DNA from: Phorcus lineatus
Lineage: Eukaryota; Mollusca; Gastropoda; Trochida; Trochidae
DNA length: 64,000 nt
Reading direction: 5' to 3'
NCBI GenBank assembly: GCA_921293015.1
Contig: OV121096.1
Coordinates: 9,055,000-9,118,999, forward strand
Shown: positions 1 through 10,800 of the stretch, one piece after another
Layout: the number at the start of each line of letters is the position of its first letter
Numbering within the stretch: position 1 is the first letter of the stretch
Made by a program: the position numbers and the translations under genes
The notes under the pieces: generated by a model
What the model was told of the DNA's origin: nothing
Database searches by the model: none
What the model saw: only the letters and a program-made list of their open reading frames with translations

Positions 1-1346
1 TGACCCTAAGCATATGGGAGGCCATTTTAATAGTTAGTATTCACTGTTACTGATAATTTGCATTACAAAACAAAATTTGAGTGACTTTGAATCAACAAAC
101 TCATTAACATACCCAGCTCTTCAAATCGACATGTCCATTTCATGGCTTTGGAGTTGGACATTGGCCTAACTTGCTTTTTTCTGGAAACAAACTCACAGCA
201 ACACACTTGATCCTGATCCTGTGAATCCATGCTGCAATTGAACATATGTAATGGTGAATAATACAACAAAAAACACATCAATTTAATGAGAAGAACTTTC
301 TGAATGGGAAAGTGTTTTTTAATTGTTCCAAGCCTTTTTCTAAAAAGAAATTATGGCGTGAAGCACAATCAAGACTCATCGGAAGATGATATATCAAGGA
401 AGTCCCCAATGTGACTGAATTGCTTCATATGTATAAAAATCAATTGTGGGGTAAAACACACTATATAAAGCATTTTGTAATCAAGACTCATTAGAAGATG
501 ATATATCCCCCGGCGGTCCCCCATATTTTTATACAAATATTTCACATAATTTGTTTTGCGAAATTTAACTAGAAAGTCGACTAAGATATTTGTATGCAGT
601 TCAACCTCAATATAAACATGACCTACATTAAAAAGTGTGTGAACACCTTTCTCAGGCAATAAACTGTACAAAAAAAATCATACTCATACTTAACTACTTA
701 ATGACATTGAGGGAAGTGAAGTTGATATTTTTTCTCTAAAATTTTATGAAATATAACCTAGCAATATTAGTATGATTTTCTAAGTAAAAAACTGATTGGA
801 AATATTAGCCAAATGTTTTATCTTTCTAGCCTTGTGTTGATTGAAGTGGGATGTTTTGTTTTTTTATTGACAAAGATGTTTTGTTTTTATTTATCCGAAT
901 CATGTGCAAGCCACAACAGATAGGTTTAAGATGATAAAGATCTAAAGTTAGAGTGTGCATTCATCGCACATGAACCAAAGTTTAATTAATCTGTTATAGT
1001 AAAACTTGACCTTGTGGTATATACCATCATGATTATAACAACTAACATGAAAACAGGTGACATCAAAGAAATATGTAAACATCTTCGACTACTTTCAAAA
1101 TGAATGTTACTCCAGCCTGAGGTATTGATAAATTTCTCACAGTGACAATAATCAAAAGTGTCTAATTCCAGAATCGGAATATCAAACATCATCTCTATTG
1201 ATGTTATGAGGTTCCTAATTAGAGTTTAATAGACTCAGTATTGACGTTCATACACTTTATAACATCGTCGCGATTCATGACGATCAACAATCTGTCAGTT
1301 GGGTTAGGGCCTATAACCAGTGCCGGTATGAATAAATATTACTTAC
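1..1346. other. Left-edge non-coding stretch, possible intron
   Basis: I recognise no gene here. If the donor at 1346 is real, this stretch is intron of a minus-strand gene running off the left edge. It contains a local direct duplication: a ~30-bp block rich in GACTCA..GAAGATGATATATC occurs near 371 and again near 482, about 111 bp apart. Minus-strand open frames of 68-100 codons exist, but they have no recognisable motif and AT-biased composition. Confidence 0.4.
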
Positions 1347-1560
1347 CTGATACATTTCCTTTACGTCAGTCTTCTGTCACACTGTAAGTTTGATGTCAGA
1401 ATGATTAAAACATAGCTGGTATCAACTCGATTTCTTCTACAAGAAAACTTGGGGGACATGTTGACTTCCGTTGCACAAACTCCATAACCGCGCTAGCAAC
1501 AAAACGTGCGAGGAGCTTGCCTTGCAATCGGAATCGCTCGGGCGTTTCAAGATCACGAAA
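1347..1560 (-). other. Putative first exon / promoter-proximal exon (minus strand)
   Basis: On the minus strand the sequence ends in ATGTATCAG followed by GTAAGT (plus-strand ACTTAC at 1341-1346), a perfect 5' splice site. The ~200 bp upstream are richer in G+C and CpG than their surroundings, as expected for a transcription start. Only a very short reading frame (M-Y-Q) reaches the donor in phase; longer upstream ATG frames stop before it. This is therefore probably a mostly untranslated first exon of a gene whose body lies left of the window. No acceptor exon could be identified inside the window, so a chance splice motif remains possible. Confidence 0.3.
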
Positions 1561-2649
1561 TATTTCTGATTGTTAGAATCCGAACTTTCTCGAGTTACCA
1601 CAATTAATCAGTGGTATATAGACTTACACCAGTTTTTCTATCATATGAATGTGCACGTTGTGTACACGTATAACAAAGACGAATTATCTTCCAGTTTTAT
1701 AACTAAAACAAAAATATAGAACAGAATTACTGAAAAAACAACCTCCGACGATATATGCTATATTTATATATATATGCAATATTCAATTATACTTAATAAT
1801 GGATGAGAGCTGTGGTTTAATTCCTCATCAAAACTGTTAAAATATCAAAAATATGTTTATGGTTTATGATATTTAGTCGCAGAGACAAAATTATTAAAAC
1901 GATTTCAAATAAATAAAACCTCTCCCTCTCCTTCGGTAAGTAACATTACATGTTACGGTTGGCTGAGCATCGGGCTCGTACAGGAGAGAGCCTTTTCTCC
2001 GACCAAATTGCTTGTCAATATACAGGCGTTTTATTACCCCCAGTTGCCGATATGAGTGCGGCATGCAACCAAAGAAGTTTAATTACATGAGGCTAAAAAT
2101 AATTAAGTAAAATAATAGGTATTGGCAACATCTTTCCCTAGGGAACTGAGAATGGGTAATTTTAAAGCTCACCACTAAATGAGAAAAATGTATTGAACGT
2201 TGCTTTTTAAAATTTAATCTATTTTCAACGCCTGAAAGTCATTAATTACTAGTTCAGGCACACACATAGCTTTTATCATGAATGTGAGAATCATATTGTT
2301 GACATATTTTTGATCATCAATTGACTATCTAGCTAAAGATTTTTGAAACCCTGATACATGTATATGTCACAATTCATATGACACAGTGGCAGATAGTGCA
2401 AGTAAAATCAAACAGTTAGTAACTTTTCTTCCTTAAACCTATTAAGATAATTGAGTAGGTAATTCTTTATTTACCCTAAGAAATCATCAATTATTATTAA
2501 TCTATTTTGCAAACAAATAAGGGTACTCAATCAATCATCAATTGTAATCAATAATGGGAATACCAGTACTTACATGAAAAATAAATTAAATTATAGTTGA
2601 AACCTTTCATAGTTAAATTTTTGTCTATTCTAGCAAGAAGAAGAGATCA
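1561..2649. other. AT-rich intergenic stretch, nothing recognised
   Basis: No exon, repeat array or RNA gene was recognised. There is a short TA-rich run near 1755-1775. Confidence 0.4.
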
Positions 2650-2915
2650 GTCGAGTATCCGGCACCGGATCCCTGTAATCTCAACTACTCGGTATCCGTT
2701 AAGGTATCCGGTGGAATCCGGCCGGATCCGGGATCCGTTGAGGTATCCGTCACCGGATCCCAGTATACCAAATTTGTTGGGATCCGTTAAGGTATCTGTT
2801 GGAATCCGGCCGGATCTGGGATCCTTTGGGGTATCCGTTACCGGATCCCAGTATTCCAAATTTGCAGGGATCCGGTGGGATCCGGAAGGAATCCGGCAAA
2901 CGGATTCCAGTACTT
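2650..2915. repeat. GGATCC/ATCCGG-rich minisatellite, period ~88 bp
   Basis: A G+C-rich block in AT-rich surroundings. The motif GGAATCCGGCCGGAT recurs at 2713 and 2801, giving an 88-bp period. Within each unit shorter submotifs (GGTATCCG, GGATCCG) recur. About two and a half to three degenerate units are present. Open frames of 70-119 codons on both strands are a by-product of the repeat and are not annotated as genes. It directly abuts the 82/84-bp satellite on its right. Confidence 0.75.
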
Positions 2916-2919
2916 TTTG

Positions 2920-4045
2920 TCCTGTGCCAATGTTTCAGGATAACTTTTCTACGTAGGAGCATATCAACTATACTGTAACTTTAAGTGTGATTTTACATAT
3001 ATTATACCCCAATGTTTCAGGATAACTTCTTTACGTAGGAGCATATCAACTATACTTTAACTTTAAGTGTGATTTTACATATATTTTATACCCCAATGTT
3101 TCAGGATAACTTTTCTACGTAGGAGCATATCAACTATACTGTAACTTTAAGTGTGATTTTACATATATTATACCCCAATGTTTCAGGATAACTTCTTTAC
3201 GTAGGAGCATATCAACTATACTTTAACTTTAAGTGTGATTTTACATATATTTTATACCCCAATGTTTCAGGATAACTTTTCTACGTAGGAGCATATCAAC
3301 TATACTGTAACTTTAAGTGTGATTTTACATATATTATACCCCAATGTTTCAGGATAACTTCTTTACGTAGGAGCATATCAACTATTCTTTAACTTTAAGT
3401 GTTATTTTACATATATTTTATACCCCAATGTTTCAGGATAACTTTTCTACGTAGGAGCATATCAACTTTACTTTAACTTTAAGTGTGATTTTACATATAT
3501 TATACCCCTATGTTTCAGGATTACTTTTCTATGTAGGAGCATATCAACTATACTTTAACTTTAAGTGTGATTTTACATATATTTTATACCCCAATGTTTC
3601 AGGATAACTTTTCTACGTAGGAGCATATCAACTATACTTTAACTTTAAGTGTGATTTTACATATATTATACCCTAATGTTTCAGGATAACTTTTCTACCT
3701 AGGAGCATATCAACTATACTGTAACTTTAAGTGTGATTTTACATATATCATACCCCAATGTTTCAGGATAACTTTTCTACCTAGGAGCATATCAACTATA
3801 CTTTAATTTTAAGTGTGATATTACATATATTATACCCCAATGTTTCCGGATAACTTACTACCTAGGAGCATATAAACTATACTTTAACTTTAAGTGTGAT
3901 TTTACATATATTATACCCCAATGTTTCAGGATAACTACTCTTCGTAGGCGCATATCAACTATACTCTAACTTTAATTGTGATTTTACATATATTATACCC
4001 CAATGTTCAAGATTACTTCTCTACCTAGGAGCATATAAAGTATAC
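2920..4045. repeat. 82/84-bp satellite with dimeric higher-order structure
   Basis: About 13 tandem copies of a unit containing CAATGTTTCAGGATAACTT, GTAGGAGCATATCAACTATA and AAGTGTGATTTTACATATAT. Start positions of CCAATGTTTCAG at 2927, 3009, 3093, 3175, 3259, 3341, 3425, 3507 and 3591 alternate 82 and 84 bp. The two monomer types also differ at fixed positions (TTTTCTACG with TACTGTAAC versus TTCTTTACG with TACTTTAAC), so the repeating unit is a ~166-bp dimer. Copies become more diverged towards the right edge, after about 3,800. Confidence 0.92.
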
Positions 4046-4676
4046 CTCAAACGAATTGTCCTAATGAGATTTTCAAAGGAAAAGGAGTATATCTGCATAT
4101 CATTTCTAGATTGTCATTAAAAACAACTATATATCGTTTATCTGTCACTTGCATTTGGAATGATATGCATTGATTTATATAAATCACCAACTCTAGTATT
4201 CAAAGTCAAACTACATCTCCTTTATATAACGGAATGGATCCTTTTAGTCTCAAATTTTGTCTCCGTGTAACAGAGAGGATATTCTGAAAATGCGAGTTGG
4301 CTGTGCCATCCGGTTAAATGTTTAAGGGTTAACACCTGCCACGCCTTTTTTGAGTGGGTCAGTTCCAAATCTTCGTACCCATGCACAAAAGTTACATTTT
4401 GATGGTGAAGCAGTTCTGACGGCGAAGTCTAAAATGTGCAGAGGACATAAGCCCTTCTTATTCTCGTTCCATAATCAGCAAAAAATAAAAACGCCATGGA
4501 CGTTTTCTCTGCATTTTGACTTGTTCTTGAAAAGAAAGGCAACTTTCTTCTGGGAGGTGGTGTACATTGTTATTCTAAAGTGAAAGCATGAAATTTAATT
4601 GTTTATAACACAGCTTGCGTTAAATCTGTTACCATATCATTGTCATTTGGATTCAGCATCACCATAAAGGAACACA
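4046..4676. other. Upstream region of gene 1
   Basis: No coding sequence is recognised. The sequence GGATTCAG at 4649-4656 preceded by a T-rich tract could be a 3' splice site, which would make 4657-4676 the end of the 5' untranslated region and place the promoter further upstream. A 77-codon open frame at 4350-4583 has no recognisable feature. Confidence 0.35.
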
Positions 4677-4838
4677 ATGCCATCTAACAAGGACTTCAAG
4701 ATGAGTATCCTGGTGGGCGGGGAAGAGCTGCCTGAATATGAGAGAGACGGGGAGGTCTATGTGGAAAGCAACCTTCACACCCCCGTCAGCTACATGCAGG
4801 AATCCGAGGAGATTGTGAAGGATGAAGTGGAGAAACAG
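4677..4838 (+). CDS. Gene 1 exon 1 (residues 1-54)
   Basis: ATG at 4677; ends ...GAGAAACAG before GTGAGG, phase 0. Encodes the N-terminal beta-strand-like segment with SILVGG and LPEY and an acidic stretch at residues 42-53. The frame stays open past the donor to 5288, through the 61-bp minisatellite. Confidence 0.8.
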
Positions 4839-7800
4839 GTGAGGTTTGATAATAGTACTATTATTTCCGTAGATGCATTGAAAATTTGTTATGTCATCTC
4901 GGCAGCCGGCAGCCATAGTGCAGCGAAAAAGTGCGCGCATAGGGAAAACTGGTTATTTTATATCCGTCGCGCAACGTTGAACTTGGCATATGCTTCAAGC
5001 GATGTTCTATTCTTCTATTGCCGAACACACCGTGTAGTCACAGTGCAGCGCCAGTTCCACCGATGTTTTGTCCTTCTATTGCCGAATACGCCGTGTTGTC
5101 ACAGTGGAGCGCCAGTTCCACCGATGCTTTGTCCTTCTATTGCCGAATACGCCGTGTTGTCACAGTGGAGCGCCAGTTCCACCGATGCTTTGTCCTTCTA
5201 TTGCCGCGAATACGCCGTGTTGTCACAGTGGAGCACAAGTTCCACCGATGTTTCTACTGAAAGAGATAGTAAATGTCAAGAGAAATAACATATTCTATTT
5301 ATTGTAAAGACAATAACTAACGAGTGACGGGAAATCACAGTTTACCTTTCCCGAGTTCTATTATTTCCATACGAGGGTTGTCCCACAAGTTTCCGGCCTG
5401 AATATGAAACATGCCTCAAACGCAACCATACTGTGCGTGCATGTAGAACCTTAATTGACTTGTAAATGACATGAAAATAACGAGTTGCATACTCTTCAAT
5501 TGCATATAATAGCCAGTCATTCATAGGTACCGAAATTGAAAAGAGTGAATGTAGGGTTGTTATCAGATATCTGACTTTTAAAAAATACACACTAAAGGAA
5601 ATTGAGGAAATGAGGATTTGTTATGAACATTAGGTGACTCTGCTCCATCATATAGCACCATTAAACATTGGTGTGCTGAATTTAAACGTGGTAAAGTAAA
5701 CACTAAAGATAAGCCCCCTCCTGGTCGTCTATCTGATGTCACCACAGGTGAAAACATTGAGGCTGTTCTTTATACAACAATGCAAGACAGGCGCGTGACT
5801 ATCAGATACTTAGTTGATACTCACCACATCAGTAATACATCAGTTGAACGAATTATACATGAACATTTACGTATGAATAAGGTATTAGCACGCTGGGTCT
5901 CCATAATGCCATCTGAGGACCAAAAGTGAAAACGTGTCATGGTCAGTCAGCAACTTCTTGACGAGTATCGCGCAGACCCAGAATCATTTATCGCTCATGT
6001 CGTTAATCAAGATGAAACCTGGGTTTACATTAAGATCCTGAGACAAAATGCCAAAGCATGCCATGGAAACACAGCACATCACCCACCCCTCAGATCGTGT
6101 TCCTCCAGTCGGAAGGTCATGGCATCCGTTTTCTGGGACCCTCAGGGTGTAATAATGATTTATTATTTAAAGAAAGGTTCTACAATCAATGGCACTTATT
6201 AAAAAAATAAACTACGACAATTACGAGAAAAAATAGAAGAGAACGCCCAAATTGCAGTCAGTGCAGCACAGGATTGTGGGTTCAGAATTCTCCCCCACCT
6301 GCCTTTTCTCCAGACCTAGCCCCCTCAGACTTCTTCCTCTTCCCTCGACTGAAAACAGAGCTCCGTAGCCAAAGGTTTGAGATTGGCGATGAAGTCATTG
6401 CTGCGGTAGAGGTTTTTTTTTTAGGGGTCTCGTGATAAGAACGAGTTTTCAGATGGGTTGCAGATGTTACAAAAATGCTGGAGCAAATGCATTAAGGTAA
6501 AGGGTGATTATGTCGAAAAATAAATCATAAACATTTGAATGTTTCCTTGATTTTGATAATCAGGCCGGAAGTTTTTGAGACACTCCTCGTAATTCTCAAG
6601 CCTAGGCGTAAACTACCTCGTGTCTATGACTTAATTGAAATAGAAAGAAACCAGGTGCTTTATTCGCGACTGTAAGCAGTGACGTAGTAATTCAATTTCT
6701 ATACTTTTGTGCAATTTGGAAGACTTATTTCACATCTGTGAAATGACGAATGGCAATTGCGTGGAATTCATAAACAATTTTTTTAAATGCTAACGGGTAA
6801 ACAAATTACTATAGTCGGGGAGAGTTTGAAAGAGGAATAAAATAGTCCCGGCACAACGTTCATTTTCATTGGTTCACAACCAATCAAATGCCAAGAAAAT
6901 GTGTAAGTGCATGGTGACTTACAGGAAAAAAGACAACACTTCGTCAATCTGCCGATATGGGTAATATACAATGTACATACATCGTTGAATTAAAGAAACG
7001 CAAAGTCGGTAATTTCCCTATTGCAGCAATGGTTAAGACCAAGTAGCAATTTCTTTTGCTCAACGTTTAACACATACCCTACATGGCTACATCCCCTTAA
7101 CATACAATTGCAACGTAGGTCAAATGTCGGACATGTCCGAAATATTTGAAGACATTACATAGAGCAACTAAGTGCCAGCCGAACTGCCGAAATTAACAGT
7201 ATAGCTATACCCTTTGGCCAACAAGCACTCAAAAAGTACTCTAACGCACGTGGGTTAATTCTGGCCCCAAATATGTATTTAAAGTACAAAAATATACACA
7301 AAATTAACAAAAACATAAGGAATACTGTGTTAGAAGACTTGCAAAAAACATGGCCATGTCAGAAAATGCCTACATACATCGTTGAATTAAAGAAACGCAA
7401 AGTCGGTAATTTCCCTATTGCAGCAATGGTTTAGACCAAATATCAATTTCAAACGCTCATTAAAAAAATTTAAAAAGTAAATTCCACATAAAAAGGTATG
7501 TAAAAGTTAGATAAAGTTGTCAACTAACCTTTTCAATCGTTTTTACGGGCCGGCAGCGCTTTAATTCGCCGAAATCGCCGTTTTCTGGGAGCTAACGCAT
7601 AGCGCGTCAGAGCTCTCTTCTGTCTATGACGTTACTATGGCACACGTCTGTTACGTCACGACTTGACCCTTGAAACAATGAAAAGTCACGGTTCCGACTT
7701 TGGTCACCAAAATTGAGCTAGAATGCTAACTAGAGGGGTAAGCGATGTGAAAATGGTATCAAACGAAAGCTAATTTTACGGCGCATCTTTTCCGATGGCC

Positions 7801-10800
7801 ACGACGGCAGATATGAGCCCCAGTTTGAACGGGTAGGGGCCGCAAAAAGGGTATATTGTGAACAGATGAGTAAACTCCAGAGTACGTGAACTTGTACTTG
7901 GATACAGTGTGTGGAGACCAAATTCCACCGCCAATACTTTGAATATGCATCTACACACTTTTAGCAATTGTTCAGGTCACAAAATTCCTTAAGAACACCT
8001 AAAAGAAGCGACCCTAACTACTTGTAATATCGTGTACAGCACTGAAGGAACTTATTCAATTTCTTTTGTTCAACGTTTAACACATACCCTACATGGCTAC
8101 ACCCCCTTAACATACAATTGCAACGTAGGTCAAACGTCGGACATGTCCGAAATACGTATTTGAAGACATTACATAAAGCAACTAAGTGCCAGCCGAACTG
8201 CCGAAATTAACAGTATAGCTATACCCTTTGGCCAACAAGCACTCAAAAAGTACTCTAACGCATGTGGGTTAATTCTGGCCCCAAATATGTATTTAAAGTA
8301 CAAAAATATACACAAAATTAACAAAAACATAAGGAATACTGTGTTAGAAGACTTGCAAAAAACATGGCCATGTCAGAAAATGCCTACATACATCGTTGAA
8401 TTAAAGAAACGCAATGTCGGTAATTTCCCTATTGCAGCAATGGTTAAGACCAAATAGCAATTTCAAACGCTCATTAAATAAATTTTCAAAAGTAAATTCC
8501 ACATAAAAAGCTATGTAGAAGTTAGATAAAGTTGTCAACTAACCTTTTCAATCTTTTTTACGGGCCGGCAAAGCTTTAATTCGCCGAAATCGCCGTTTTC
8601 TGGGAGCTAACGCAAAGCGCGTCAGAGCTCTCTTCTGTCTATGACGTTACTATGGCACACGTCTGTTACGTCACGACTTGACCCTTGAAACAATGAAAGG
8701 TCACGGTTCCGACTTTGGTCACCAAAATTTAGCTAGAACGCTAACTAGAGGGGTTAGCGATGTGAAAATGGTATCAAACGAAAGCTAATTTTACAGCGCA
8801 TATTTTCCGATGGCCATGACGGCGGATATGAGCCCTAGTTTGAACGGGTAGGGGCCGCAAAAAGGGTATATTGTGACAGATGAGTAAACTCCAGAGTACG
8901 TGAACTTGTACTTGGATACTGTGTGTGGAGACCAAATTCCACCGCCACTACTTTGAATATGCATCTACACACTTTTAGCAATTGTTCAGGTCACAAAATT
9001 CCTTAAGAACACCTAAAAGAAGCGACCCTAACTACTTGTAATATCGTGTACATGCAGCACTGAAGGAACTTATTCAATTTCTTTTGCTCAACGTTTAACA
9101 CATACCCTACATGGCTACATCCCCTTAACATACAATTGCAACGTAGATCAAACGTCGGACATGTCCGAAATACGTATTTGAGGACATTACATAAAGCAAC
9201 TAAGTGCCAGCCGGACTGCCGAAATTAACAGTATAGCTATACCCTTTGGCCAACAAGCACTCAAAAAGTACTCTAACGTACTTGGGTTAATTCTGGCCCC
9301 AAATATGTATTTAAAGTACAAAAATATACACAAAATTAACAAAAACATAAGGAATACTGTGTTAGAAGACTTACAAAAAACATGGCCATGTTAGAAAATG
9401 CCTACATACATCGTTGAATTAAAGAAACGCAAAGTCGGTAATTTCCCTATTGCAGCAATGGTTAAGACCAAATAGCAATTTCAAACGCTCATTAAATAAA
9501 TTTTCAAAAGTAAATTCCACATAAAAAGCTATGTAGAAGTTAGATAAAGTTGTCAACTAACCTTTTCAATCTTTTTTACGGGCCGGCAAAGCTTTAATTC
9601 GCCGAAATCGCCGTTTTCTGGGAGCTAACGCAAAGCGCGTCAGAGCTCTCTTCTGTCTATGACGTTACTATGGCACACGTCTGTTACGTCACGACTTGAC
9701 CCTTGAAACAATGAAAGGTCACGGTTCCGACTTTGGTCACCAAAATTTAGCTAGAACGCTAACTAGAGGGGTTAGCGATGTGAAAATGGTATCAAACGAA
9801 AGCTAATTTTACAGCGCATATTTTCCGATGGCCATGATGGCGGATATGAGCCCTAGTTTGAACGGGTAGGGGCCGCAAAAAGGGTATATTGTGACAGATG
9901 AGTAAACTCCAGAGTACGTGAACTTGTACTTGGATACAGTGTGTGCACTGCAAAAATGGCGTTTGGGTTTTAAACATGTTGCGTACGTGTTTTACTCAAA
10001 ACATGTTGCGAAAAGTGTTTAAATGCTAAACACATAAATTATCATGTGTTGTATATCAAAACATGTTTCAAATATAAACACATTGCACTTTACTTCAAAA
10101 GTGGCGTTATGATTTTAAACATGTTGCGTACATGTTCCACACATAACATGTTGCGAAATGTGTTTAAATGCTAAACACATCAAAACATGTTTCAAATAAA
10201 AACACGTTGTACTAGCCACAAATTATTCTCGCATGAGTTAAGTATAAGAAAACATGTAGTCGTGATAACATGTTGAATGCGTATACATGTTGCTATATTG
10301 TTTGCTTTGATATATAGTATATCCTTTTTCTGAATGTCACAAAAACACAATGTGATTATATCAGTATAGGAGTTACATTTATATCAAAGTTGACGACGAC
10401 GATGATGATCATATGATTATTATTGTTTTTGTTGTCATTATTGTTATCATCATTATTAATTTCATCATTATTATTACCACCCGAAGAATCTACAGAATAA
10501 ATTACCCTCTTGTTACCTGTTAAGGGTATAAAGAACTCCACTTCTATAAGTGTTATTGCGGATTATCACATAGATCCTGAACAGTATGAAATGATCATCT
10601 TCGCTGTTTTATGATAAATAAACAGTTGTTTTATTCGTTTGATAGATCCTGTTGACATTTGAAAAACAGATGGCAATTTTCATACTATATTTGGTGTCAC
10701 CCGTTTTCAAGGTATTTCTATAAAGTTAATTTAAGACGATACAACACATGCCACAACTTCAAATTGTTTATGAGGTGTTTTTTTAAAAATCACAGACCGA

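Noticed and set aside
2597..2962. Open frames of 70-119 codons in the GGATCC minisatellite
   Set aside because: Open on both strands only because the short repeat lacks stops; the encoded peptides are simple reiterations.
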